DNA from: Planctomycetaceae bacterium TMED10
GTDB lineage: Bacteria > Planctomycetota > Planctomycetia > Pirellulales > UBA7805
Assembly (NCBI GenBank): GCA_002168195.1
Contig: NHBP01000068.1
Span: 2,699-14,128, forward strand
Length of the DNA stretch: 11,430 nucleotides
Direction of reading: 5' to 3'
In this document: positions 1-6,778 of the stretch, piece by piece
Layout of the letters: every line of letters starts with the position of its first letter
How positions within the stretch are numbered: position 1 is the stretch's first letter
Position numbers and translations under genes: made by a program
Notes under the pieces: generated by a model
What the model was told of the DNA's origin: nothing
What the model saw: only the letters and a program-made list of their open reading frames with translations
Database searches by the model: none

Positions 1-600
1 AATATTTATAACCTGGTCACCAAACGGGCATATGCGTATGAAGATGCCACGATGGAATGGGTGGATGGTAATCTTGGCAGCAAACTGACCATGAAGTATC
101 CGGCAGTCCATATGATGGAACCGGGAGCGCGTGGTGAGATTTTGTCCATCGCTTTTTCTTCTGCCGGTCAGCATCAGGACGCTGGTGCGAAGTTGGTTCA
201 CGCAGCACCGAACACAACCGGTCAAATTATCTCGAAGTCGATTTCCAAGAATGGTGGCCGAAGTAGCTATCGCGGCTTGGTCCGTGTGGAAGAAGGCGCC
301 GTCAAGAGCAAGTCGAATGTGGTATGCGACGCACTGATTCTCGACAAGGAAAGCCGCAGTGACACGTACCCCTACATTGAAATCGACGAACAGGATGTGT
401 CGATCGGCCACGAAGCGAGTGTCTCGCGTATCGGGGAGGAACAACTCTTTTACCTCACGAGCCGCGGGCTCTCAGAAGCTGAAGCAAGCACGATGATCGT
501 GAACGGTTTTATCGAACCGCTCATCAAAGAACTGCCTATGGAATATGCAGTTGAAATGAATCGACTGATTGAATTGCAAATGGAAGGCTCGGTCGGTTAA
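1..600 (+). CDS. sufB: Fe-S cluster assembly scaffold SufB, C-terminal part (5' end outside window)
   Basis: The frame is open from base 1 and ends at TAA 598-600, giving 199 residues of a protein usually near 470-495 residues, so more than half lies upstream of the window. SufB forms the SufBC2D complex in the cytosol, where Fe-S clusters are built from sulfur delivered by SufS and SufE or SufU. Visible are the C-terminal beta-helix and the family signature [16 protein letters not shown] followed by SRGLSEAEA and MIVNGF. Aligned from memory with E. coli SufB, the Cys in VVCDAL (fragment residue 109) matches essential Cys405, and His137-Glu138 match His433-Glu434, so the active-site residues appear intact. 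The C-terminus ending in SVG is also typical. The gene lies 57 bp upstream of sufD on the same strand, and sufC is probably further upstream. The identity is near certain. Confidence 0.97.
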   Translation, partial: NIYNLVTKRAYAYEDATMEWVDGNLGSKLTMKYPAVHMMEPGARGEILSIAFSSAGQHQDAGAKLVHAAPNTTGQIISKSISKNGGRSSYRGLVRVEEGAVKSKSNVVCDALILDKESRSDTYPYIEIDEQDVSIGHEASVSRIGEEQLFYLTSRGLSEAEASTMIVNGFIEPLIKELPMEYAVEMNRLIELQMEGSVG

Positions 601-657
601 GTCGATTTCCATTTCCAACCCCATTTCCGTTAAGGCAATCGCACAACTGCGAGAACG

Positions 658-1971
658 ATGATGTCTGAAAGCACGCTCCCCATTGGATTCACTCAAGAAG
701 CATTTGATGCTTTCATTGCGTCGCGGAATGAACCCGGTTGGTTAACCGACATGCGACACAGTGCCTGGAAGCACTTCAGTGATCTACCGATGCCCTCGCG
801 GCGCGATGAAGAATGGATGCGGACCGATATTCGGCTCTTTCGGATGGATCGGTTCGGAGAGCCCGAAAAAAATCCTGGCGAAACTCTCCCCCATGCAATA
901 CTGGGTGGTGAAATTGAAGTCGCCGGGATGATGACGAGCAAAAATTCGCAATCTCTCGGCACGCAGTTAGACCCCGCATTGGCGGCACAAGGTGTGTTAT
1001 TCGGTGATCTCGAATCGATGGTTTGTGAACACGCTGATCTGATTCAACCACATTTAATGTCACGAGCGGTCGACCCGCTGTATGATAAGTTTTCTGCATT
1101 ACACGGTGCCTTCTGGAGAGGCGGTACGCTGCTGTACGTGCCTCGCGGTGTTGTGATTGAACAACCGCTATGTGCGCTTACGGCACTGGGCGAAGGCCAA
1201 ATCGATCTGGGACACACCTTGGTTGTGCTCGAAGACGGGGCCGAAGCGACGTTGCTTTCAGAGTCGCATAGCATGCCCGGTTGTGAGTCTGGACTGCACT
1301 TTGGTGCGGTCGAAATGCTGCTCGCGCCAGAAAGCCGACTTCGTTACGTCAATCTTCAGGAATGGGGCACAGGGGTCTGGCACTTCTCTCATCAGAAAGC
1401 GGTGGTGGATCGTGATGCCTCCATTCAATGGACCATCGGTGCCCTGGGCTCCAAATTAGCAAAAGTCAACCAGCACGTTGCCCTAGTGGGAACCGGGGCA
1501 GATGCCCAGGTTAATGGTGTCATGTTTGCAGAGGGCAAGCAGCATCTCTCCTATCACACACTACAACATCACGAGGCTCCGGGTTGCCATAGCGATCTGC
1601 TCTACAAGTGTGCACTTCAAGACGAATCGCGCACCGTCTGGCGAGGCATGATCAAAGTCGATCCGCTGGCTCAAAAGACCGATGGCTACCAACGTAATGA
1701 TAATCTGATTCTTAATCCGAGCGCCCGAGCAGATTCGATCCCAGGACTGGAAATCGAAGCAGATGATGTTCGCTGCACGCATGGCGCGACCAGTGGCAGG
1801 GTCGATGATGAAATGATTTATTACTGCCAAACCCGCGGACTGACCCGAGAGGAAGCAGTGCGTTTGATCGTGAGTGGATTTTTTCAACAAATCTCCGACC
1901 GCATCCCCTTGGAAAGTGTACGCAGGGCACTCGGCGACGCCATCAGTCAGCGCATCCGCGAATACGAATAA
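658..1971 (+). CDS. sufD: Fe-S cluster assembly protein SufD
   Basis: This 437-residue protein has the normal SufD length and is the partner of SufB in the SufBC2D scaffold; it is thought to help acquire iron and form the SufB-SufD interface where the nascent cluster sits. The N-terminal helical part contains SRRDEEWMRTD (a typical SufD motif). The middle is a beta-helix, with YVPRGVVIEQPL marking its start. The C-terminal region holds DDVRCTHGATSGRVDDEM, then YYCQTRGLTREEA. Cys373 and His375 match E. coli Cys358 and His360, the latter needed for iron handling. Two ATGs are adjacent (658 and 661) and either could be used; only a weak purine stretch (gagaacg) precedes them. The gene follows sufB and ends 29 bp before the DUF59 gene, so the three are probably one operon. 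Its stop codon lies in a 15-bp tandem duplication. Confidence 0.95.
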   Translation: MMSESTLPIGFTQEAFDAFIASRNEPGWLTDMRHSAWKHFSDLPMPSRRDEEWMRTDIRLFRMDRFGEPEKNPGETLPHAILGGEIEVAGMMTSKNSQSLGTQLDPALAAQGVLFGDLESMVCEHADLIQPHLMSRAVDPLYDKFSALHGAFWRGGTLLYVPRGVVIEQPLCALTALGEGQIDLGHTLVVLEDGAEATLLSESHSMPGCESGLHFGAVEMLLAPESRLRYVNLQEWGTGVWHFSHQKAVVDRDASIQWTIGALGSKLAKVNQHVALVGTGADAQVNGVMFAEGKQHLSYHTLQHHEAPGCHSDLLYKCALQDESRTVWRGMIKVDPLAQKTDGYQRNDNLILNPSARADSIPGLEIEADDVRCTHGATSGRVDDEMIYYCQTRGLTREEAVRLIVSGFFQQISDRIPLESVRRALGDAISQRIREYE

Positions 1972-1988
1972 GACGAATACGAATAAGA
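1959..1988 (+). repeat. 15-bp perfect tandem duplication spanning the sufD stop codon
   Basis: The unit cgaatacgaataaga occurs twice back to back (1959-1973 and 1974-1988). The first copy contains the sufD stop TAA (1969-1971). The second repeats the codons and gives another in-frame TAA at 1984-1986, then runs into the purine stretch in front of the DUF59 gene. It looks like a recent slippage duplication; any function is unknown. Confidence 0.95.
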
Positions 1989-2000
1989 AAGGTTTCTTAA

Positions 2001-2396
2001 ATGTCGGATTCACCAATCGCCTTATCGCAAGACATGGTTCTTGAGAAGCTCAAGAACGTCATCGACCCTGAACTGTTTGTCAATATTGTTGACCTGGGCC
2101 TGATTTACGAAATTGAGGTTGATGCGGACAACCCGACCACCGAAAACCAAGCGGAGCCGCAAACGGAAGCGGTGGCAGGCGAAGACGAAACGCCGGTGGA
2201 GGGAAGTTGCGTGAAAATCGACATGACGATGACCAGTCCTGCCTGTCCGGCAGGCCCCCAACTGATTGCGGGCGCAAAAAAAGAAGTTGGCTCGCTTGAG
2301 GGAGTGGGTGCAGTCGAAGTCAAGATCGTATTGGATCCGCCCTGGACACCCGATCGCATGACCGAAGATGCCAAGGACCAACTGGGCATCTTTTAA
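2001..2396 (+). CDS. DUF59/MIP18-family Fe-S assembly factor (short SufT-like) with an acidic insert
   Basis: This 131-residue DUF59 (FeS_assembly_P) domain protein belongs to the family that includes SufT, PaaD and eukaryotic MIP18, which help mature or deliver Fe-S clusters in the cytosol. Family motifs are present: IDPEL (Asp22-Pro23-Glu24), NIVDLGLIYEI (about 28-38), MTMTSPACPAG with conserved Cys82, and the C-terminal DPPWTPDRMTEDAK. The odd part is residues 41-69, between the first two beta strands. DUF59 proteins usually have a short turn there, but this one has about 29 residues rich in Glu, Asp, Pro, Thr and Ala. The start at 2001 is supported by AAGAAAGG (1985-1992), about 8 nt upstream. 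The gene is the third of the suf set, 29 bp after sufD, and its stop is 6 bp from the stop of the converging dihydroorotase gene. The family is certain; the exact step in Fe-S assembly is inferred from position. Confidence 0.93.
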   Translation: MSDSPIALSQDMVLEKLKNVIDPELFVNIVDLGLIYEIEVDADNPTTENQAEPQTEAVAGEDETPVEGSCVKIDMTMTSPACPAGPQLIAGAKKEVGSLEGVGAVEVKIVLDPPWTPDRMTEDAKDQLGIF

Positions 2397-2402
2397 AAAG
2401 TG

Positions 2403-3731
2403 TCACGCTGTCGACCAGTAGCCGCCCCGCTCGTGGTCGAAAATTGCTTCTTCGCCGCGGTGTGCACGGTCCACCTCTCCGTGATCGAAAACCGTGCGGC
2501 CCATCACCCACGTCCGCACACACCACCCGGTAAGCGTCTCTCCGTGCCATGGGGTCCAACCGCACTTCGCCCATTGCGTTTGGTCCAGGACTTTTTCGCT
2601 ATGGTTCAAATCGACAAGAATCAGGTCGGCATCGTAGCCGACCTCAATCCTTCCCTTATTCACAATGTCCCACACCCGAGCCGGGGCATCGCACATCCAA
2701 GCCACCACTTGCTCAATCGTTACCCGTCCCTGGTGGACCTGATCGAGCATGAGCGCCAACGAATTCTCTACGGCTGGAATACCGGAGGGTGACTTCGGAT
2801 ACGGCTGTGATTTTTCCTCCAATGTATGCGGCGCATGGTCGGTGGCCACTACCTGAATGACACCTTCCTGGAGTGCTTTCCATAAACCGGCATTGTCCGC
2901 TGCCGTTTTAACCGAGGGATTCATTTGAACACGAGAACCGAGTCTCTGGTAATCGTCCACATTAAAAAATAAATGGTGTGGACAAACCTCGGCGGTAATC
3001 CGGCCACGATGATCCCGCAGCAAATCGGTTTCTGCTGCGGTGGAAACATGCAACACATGAAAACGGTGCGCATGCCGGTGTGCCAGGTCGATCGCGCGAC
3101 CGGTTGCAATCATCGCCGCTTCGACCGTGCGGACTCGGGAATGGTCGGCCACATCGGTAGAAGCCTTATAGAACTCCGCATTCCGCCGGACTGTCGCTTC
3201 ATCTTCGCAGTGCGCGGTGATCGGCAACGTTGTTTCCGCAAAGATTTGCTCGAGGGCATCTTGCTCTTCGACCAGTAAATTTCCGGTGCTCGAGCCAATG
3301 AAAATCTTAATTCCGGGCGTTCGGCGTGCCGCAGCGAGTTCGCTCACATTGTCCGGAGTTGCACCAACATAAAATCCGTAATTCACAATGCTTTTGCCTG
3401 CCGCGAGGGCGAGTTTCTCCTCGAGTCGCTGACAGGTGGTGGTCGTGGGATTGGTATTGGGCATTTCGAGAAAGGTCGTCACACCACCTTTGGCACAAGC
3501 GGCCGATGCTGTGGCAAGATCCTCCTTGTGCGTCAGACCGGGCTCGCGAAAATGAACTTGGTCGTCGATGACTCCGGGCAGCAGATGCAGCCCCCCGGCA
3601 TCGACCGTTTCATCGGCTGTTGTCTGCACCGCTGGGTCGATGGCGACGATTTTTGACCCTTCGACAAGAACAGATGTCTCACACGTCTGATCAGGAAGAA
3701 CGACAACCGCATTTTGAATTAACGTTTTCAT
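2403..3731 (-). CDS. pyrC: Dihydroorotase, class I amidohydrolase type
   Basis: Encodes 442 residues, a usual length for this family. Dihydroorotase interconverts N-carbamoyl-L-aspartate and L-dihydroorotate in cytosolic pyrimidine synthesis, using zinc in an amidohydrolase TIM barrel. Motifs in order are [55 protein letters not shown] and [13 protein letters not shown], carrying the metal-site His residues and the catalytic Asp. The first metal motif reads Gln-Val-His instead of the common His-x-His. From memory this Gln also occurs in a dihydroorotase subgroup found in Bacteroidetes, so it need not mean loss of activity. I chose the ATG at 3731 (protein begins [10 protein letters not shown]) because the 33 residues possible upstream do not look like this family. 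The ribosome site is weak (GAAGG about 14 nt upstream). The gene converges on the suf operon and diverges from the ATP-grasp gene. A close amidohydrolase relative is possible but less likely. Confidence 0.92.
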   Translation of the reverse strand: MKTLIQNAVVVLPDQTCETSVLVEGSKIVAIDPAVQTTADETVDAGGLHLLPGVIDDQVHFREPGLTHKEDLATASAACAKGGVTTFLEMPNTNPTTTTCQRLEEKLALAAGKSIVNYGFYVGATPDNVSELAAARRTPGIKIFIGSSTGNLLVEEQDALEQIFAETTLPITAHCEDEATVRRNAEFYKASTDVADHSRVRTVEAAMIATGRAIDLAHRHAHRFHVLHVSTAAETDLLRDHRGRITAEVCPHHLFFNVDDYQRLGSRVQMNPSVKTAADNAGLWKALQEGVIQVVATDHAPHTLEEKSQPYPKSPSGIPAVENSLALMLDQVHQGRVTIEQVVAWMCDAPARVWDIVNKGRIEVGYDADLILVDLNHSEKVLDQTQWAKCGWTPWHGETLTGWCVRTWVMGRTVFDHGEVDRAHRGEEAIFDHERGGYWSTA

Positions 3732-3749
3732 AACTGCACGATATACCTT

Positions 3750-3765
3750 CGTCGAGAAATCGACG
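3750..3765 (-). promoter_or_regulatory. Small inverted repeat in the pyrC leader, between the divergent pyrC and mfnD-like genes
   Basis: The sequence cgtcga-gaaa-tcgacg is a perfect 6-bp inverted repeat with a 4-nt loop. It begins 18 nt upstream of the pyrC ATG inside the 131-bp divergent spacer. On the pyrC transcript it would be a short GC-containing hairpin close to the ribosome binding region; as DNA it could be a small operator. No convincing -35/-10 pair was found in the spacer on either strand, so its role is a guess. Confidence 0.35.
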
Positions 3766-3862
3766 TTGACGATGCACTTGCAAAGAAATTGTAACGGCAC
3801 CAATATAACAAGCTGCGAGGGCAAGAACACACACCCATTTTTTTATCTCCACAGGTTTTTCT

Positions 3863-4873
3863 TTGCGACTTTTCTTATACGAATACGTAACGGGCGGCGG
3901 AATGTGCGATCAAGGGTCGATCCCCGATTCGCTTCTATCTGAGGGCCGTGGCATGGTCGAGGCGTTTGCCGCTGATCTGGTGAGTGCGGGATTCGACGTC
4001 GACCGGATGATTGACCGGACGGTTTGCCCGGTAGCGCAAATCCCCCCGAAAGAACTTACTCACCATCATCTTCGTTCGCCAGAAGAAGAAAAGCCCATTT
4101 TTGAACGCCTTGCAAATAGTGCCGATCATACCATCCTGATTGCTCCCGAAACGGATGGGGCGCTTACCAAAAGAGTCGAGTGGACGCTCGCCGCTGGTGG
4201 ACAACTGTTGGGGCCCGGTCATCAGGTTACAGCATTGACTACCGATAAGCATCAACTTGCAAAACACCTAGTTGCGGCAGGGGTTCCCGTTCCAAAGGGC
4301 GTTGCGGTCGCTGCCGGAAGCCGACTCCCCCATGATTTTCACTATCCGGCTGTACTTAAACCGCGGGACGGCGCAGGCTCGCAGCACATGCACTTACTCG
4401 GTCATGCAGATCCCGAAATGCATGTTTCTTTTGCAGCCCGTTTGGAAGAACACGTCGAGGGACAGCCGATCAGCGTGGGCGTACTGGGCGGTCCCGGTGG
4501 AATAACGGCACTCCCGGCATGTCGACAACTGATCTCGCAAGATGGCAAGTTCACTTATCTCGGCGGCTCGCTTCCGCTGAGCGAGCAACAGGCCGACCGC
4601 GGGGAGCGACTGGCGATGCGGGCAGCGAACGCGTGCGGTGATTTCCGGGGGTATATGGGGATCGATTTAATTTTAGGAACGCACGCGGATGAGGATCGAG
4701 TGATCGAAATCAATCCCAGGCTTACAACGTCGTATCTACTGCTTCGTCAGGTGGCTGACCAAAATCTTGCCGCCTCCATTGTCAGGTGGAGTTTGGGACA
4801 GTGCCCGTCACCTTCTTTTTCTTCTCGCAAGGTGACTTTTGCCTTGAGTCATCTAACAGAGGTCCTCGCATGA
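3863..4873 (+). CDS. mfnD: ATP-grasp ligase of the methanofuran/methylofuran pathway (MfnD-like)
   Basis: This 336-residue cytosolic ATP-grasp protein has the N-terminus LFLYEYVTGGG typical of the MfnD group. ATP-grasp features follow: TDKHQLAKHLVAAGVPVP (about 127-144), the lysine and glycine loop in PAVLKPRDGAGS (Lys166, Gly170-Ser173), a nucleotide-side strand at LEEHVEGQPISVGV (about 194-207), and the magnesium-site motif GYMGIDLIL...VIEINPR (about 263-286). In methanogens MfnD joins glutamate to tyramine by a gamma-amide bond at the expense of ATP. In methylotrophic bacteria the related cofactor, methylofuran, is reported to carry tyrosine instead of tyramine, so the substrate here may be tyrosine. 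The start is TTG at 3863, with ACAGG about 7 nt upstream and no in-frame ATG near it. It overlaps the next gene by 4 bp. The fold is certain; the substrate is inferred from the two neighbouring genes. Confidence 0.85.
   Translation: MRLFLYEYVTGGGMCDQGSIPDSLLSEGRGMVEAFAADLVSAGFDVDRMIDRTVCPVAQIPPKELTHHHLRSPEEEKPIFERLANSADHTILIAPETDGALTKRVEWTLAAGGQLLGPGHQVTALTTDKHQLAKHLVAAGVPVPKGVAVAAGSRLPHDFHYPAVLKPRDGAGSQHMHLLGHADPEMHVSFAARLEEHVEGQPISVGVLGGPGGITALPACRQLISQDGKFTYLGGSLPLSEQQADRGERLAMRAANACGDFRGYMGIDLILGTHADEDRVIEINPRLTTSYLLLRQVADQNLAASIVRWSLGQCPSPSFSSRKVTFALSHLTEVLA
4858..4863 (+). promoter_or_regulatory. Shine-Dalgarno site and ATGA overlap that fix the start of the mfnF-like gene
   Basis: The sequence agaggt lies 6-7 nt before the ATG at 4870. 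That ATG shares bases with the TGA (4871-4873) of the ATP-grasp gene, forming ATGA. An earlier in-frame ATG at 4786 would add 28 Phe/Ser-rich residues unlike the family, so 4870 is the better start and translational coupling is likely. Confidence 0.8.
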
Positions 4874-5880
4874 ATTGGCTTGCACTCGATATCGGTGGTG
4901 CCAATTTAAAAGCAGCAGATGGCCAGGGGTTCTCTGCAGCACAGCCGTTTGCCCTGTGGCAGGAGCCGAACCAACTCCATCAAGCGATTGCTGAAATTCT
5001 CTCCATCGCACCGCCATGCACTGCTGTCGCGGTGACCATGACAGGCGAATTGGCCGATTGTTATCCGACAAAAAGAGAAGGGGTCCGGCAAATCCTAGAG
5101 CAGGTAGGGCAGGGGGCCGGCGAACGCGTCTTACGCGTGTATCGAACCGCTGGTGATTTCGTCAACGTTGCCGATGCCGTGCGGGACCCGCATTTGGTTT
5201 CGGCCTCCAACTGGCACGCCTTAGCGACTTGGGCAAGCCACCAACTTCCGGCAACTGCAGGAGTGCTGATCGATATTGGTTCGACGACAACCGACCTGAT
5301 TCCGATTCATAACGAGCGTGTCTGTGCGGTAGGCCACACTGATAGCGAGCGTTTGATGTCGGGTGAATTGGTGTATACCGGTATCCGCCGAACGCCCGTG
5401 GCTACATTGGTTTCTGATTTACCTTATCGTGGAACGCGTTGTGCCGTGGCAAGGGAGACTTTTGCAACGACGCTCGACGTGTATCTAACGCTTAAGGAAT
5501 TGACTGAGGACCCCGAAGACTGCACAACTGCAGACGGTCGCCCCGCGACAAGACAGGCAGCCCATAATCGACTTGCTCGCATGCTTTGCTTGGACGAAGA
5601 AGATATCACGACAGAAGATTGCCATCGGATGGCCGCCTCCGTGATGGATTCCCAAATACAACTCATCCAGAATGCGCTTACTCAGGTGCTGGGGCGCCAG
5701 AAGCAAAAACCTCCTATTGCGATCCTGTCCGGAAGCGGCGAATTTTTAGCCCGTCAAATTTTGCAACAAACGGCACCTGAGATCAGCGTCGATTCGCTTA
5801 GCGAGCACGGCGTTCTAAAAGATTCGCAGTGCGCACCTGCCCACGCAGTTGCCGTGCTGGCAGAGGAACAATGCACATGA
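4870..5880 (+). CDS. mfnF: H4MPT-linked C1 transfer pathway protein, hydantoinase/actin-like fold (MfnF-like)
   Basis: This 336-residue protein matches the family described as 'probable H4MPT-linked C1 transfer pathway protein' (TIGR03123), whose methanogen member MfnF joins the aminomethyl-furan unit to gamma-glutamyl-tyramine with loss of phosphate. Visible motifs are the N-terminal phosphate loop LALDIGGANLKAAD (4-17), AVTMTGELADCYPTKREG (about 54-71), SASNWHALATWA (111-122), the second phosphate loop GVLIDIGSTTTDLIPI (131-146), GHTDSERLMSGELVYTGIRR (155-174), and a C-terminal ILSGSGEFLAR. These belong to the acetate-kinase/actin/hydantoinase A superfamily. No signal peptide or membrane segment is seen, so it should be cytosolic. 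It overlaps the ATP-grasp gene by ATGA and the kinase gene by ATGA. Family assignment is strong. The exact reaction is transferred from archaea, and the bacterial substrate may be the tyrosine form. Confidence 0.88.
   Translation: MNWLALDIGGANLKAADGQGFSAAQPFALWQEPNQLHQAIAEILSIAPPCTAVAVTMTGELADCYPTKREGVRQILEQVGQGAGERVLRVYRTAGDFVNVADAVRDPHLVSASNWHALATWASHQLPATAGVLIDIGSTTTDLIPIHNERVCAVGHTDSERLMSGELVYTGIRRTPVATLVSDLPYRGTRCAVARETFATTLDVYLTLKELTEDPEDCTTADGRPATRQAAHNRLARMLCLDEEDITTEDCHRMAASVMDSQIQLIQNALTQVLGRQKQKPPIAILSGSGEFLARQILQQTAPEISVDSLSEHGVLKDSQCAPAHAVAVLAEEQCT
5862..5867 (+). promoter_or_regulatory. Ribosome binding site of the mfnE-like gene inside the end of mfnF
   Basis: The sequence agagga lies 9 nt before the ATG at 5877 but only 3 nt before the alternative ATG at 5871. 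The better spacing and the ATGA overlap with the mfnF stop (5878-5880) favour 5877. Confidence 0.7.
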
Positions 5881-6515
5881 AAACTAATATTTTTCGAATT
5901 ATAAAGCTGGGCGGTAGCCTGCTCACCCGGTCCGACTGGCCATCGAATTTGATCGCCTGGGTGGAAAAACAGGTTCCGATGCGAAACATTGTCCTGGTCG
6001 GAGGTGGCCTCTCGGCGGATGCTGTCCGCGCGTTTGACAACGCGCACCAATTGAGTCCTTCGATAAGTCACACGTTAGCGATCGAGGCATTGGGACTCTC
6101 ACTCCAAATGGCCGAAGCCGTCTTACCGCATGCCGACACAATCACATCACTGGAAGATTTGGCTATCGAATCGAAGTCAGGTCAAATCGAACTTCTGGAC
6201 GCGCGACCCTTTCTAGTCTCGGTCGAAAGTTCCAAGCCAGGAGAACGACTGCCACATGACTGGTCGGCAACAAGTGATTCGATTGCGGCACGCATTGCCA
6301 GCGTTTATGGTGCTGCTGAACTGGTATTGCTCAAGTCAACTTTACCTGCACATTGCAACGATTGGGAAAATGCTGCCCAGAGTGGCTTGGTCGATGAACA
6401 CTTTCCTCACGCGGTGAAAAAGGTAAGCAATGCCTATTGCGTCAATCTTTCGGACCCTCAAGCTGTAGCGTGGCGACCTTCAACGGAGCAGAAAGTCCAA
6501 CCGTGCGATGAATGA
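5877..6515 (+). CDS. mfnE: Amino-acid-kinase-fold kinase of methanofuran/methylofuran synthesis (MfnE-like)
   Basis: This 212-residue cytosolic protein has the amino acid kinase (aspartokinase/UMP kinase) fold. It shows IIKLGGSLL with Lys10 and Gly12-Ser14, the nucleotide-side loop IVLVGGGLSAD (38-48), DWSATSDSIAARIA (128-141), a substrate/nucleotide motif of this family, and ELVLLKS (148-154). In methanogens MfnE phosphorylates 5-(aminomethyl)-3-furanmethanol phosphate to the diphosphate used by MfnF, and its position directly after the MfnF-like gene fits that role. It is shorter than classic aspartokinases and has no ACT domain, as expected for this small group. The start at 5877 is preferred over 5871; the reading frame continues further upstream but that part looks unrelated. 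It is probably the last gene of the three-gene operon, because 263 bp follow before the next gene. The fold is clear; the substrate is inferred from context. Confidence 0.85.
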   Translation: MKTNIFRIIKLGGSLLTRSDWPSNLIAWVEKQVPMRNIVLVGGGLSADAVRAFDNAHQLSPSISHTLAIEALGLSLQMAEAVLPHADTITSLEDLAIESKSGQIELLDARPFLVSVESSKPGERLPHDWSATSDSIAARIASVYGAAELVLLKSTLPAHCNDWENAAQSGLVDEHFPHAVKKVSNAYCVNLSDPQAVAWRPSTEQKVQPCDE

Positions 6516-6555
6516 CCCGCGGCGGGCTGAACCAAGAGGATCATACGGAAGCCTT

Positions 6556-6588
6556 GCTCATGCAAAGCTCATGCAAAGCTCATGCAAA
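6556..6588. repeat. Three perfect tandem copies of an 11-bp unit upstream of the sigma-54 activator gene
   Basis: The unit gctcatgcaaa occurs at 6556-6566, 6567-6577 and 6578-6588 without any mismatch, followed by a partly similar accatgcctcc. The 11-bp period is close to one DNA helical turn, so identical protein contacts would fall on one face. The array is about 190 bp before the start of the FHA sigma-54 activator gene and 41 bp after the mfnE stop. It could be an operator or activator site, or simple slippage; nothing in the sequence decides which. Confidence 0.9.
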
Positions 6589-6778
6589 ACCATGCCTCCT
6601 AGTTGCCTTGTTTTACGCAAAACGATCACATTGAAGCAATTCCGTCAGATCCCACGTAAACTTCACGCCGAAACCGGAAACAAGGGGCAGGACCCCCGGC
6701 AGCGATACGTCATTTGGGATATGATAAGAGGGTCAAACCTGGGCAAGGGTTCATCCACCGGTTAACTTCAATCACGTT

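Noticed and set aside
3732..3830. 33-residue N-terminal extension of the dihydroorotase
   Set aside because: The added residues are hydrophobic and unlike the family, and the ATG at 3731 gives the expected [10 protein letters not shown] start.
4786..4869. 28-residue N-terminal extension of the MfnF-like protein
   Set aside because: It lies within the end of the ATP-grasp gene, and the ATG at 4870 has a good ribosome site and begins the conserved DIGG region.
6516..6526. GC-rich palindrome cccgc-g-gcggg just after the mfnE stop, possible terminator
   Set aside because: The one-base centre allows only a three-base-pair stem as RNA, and no T-tract follows.
6556..6588. Possible CRISPR-like or iteron array
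   Set aside because: The copies are 11 bp with no spacers and no cas or rep gene nearby, so neither a CRISPR nor a plasmid origin is supported.
6508..6765. 85-codon plus-strand open frame between mfnE and the sigma-54 activator
   Set aside because: It covers the 11-bp repeats, has no ribosome site or family motif, and its composition looks random; better explained as non-coding.
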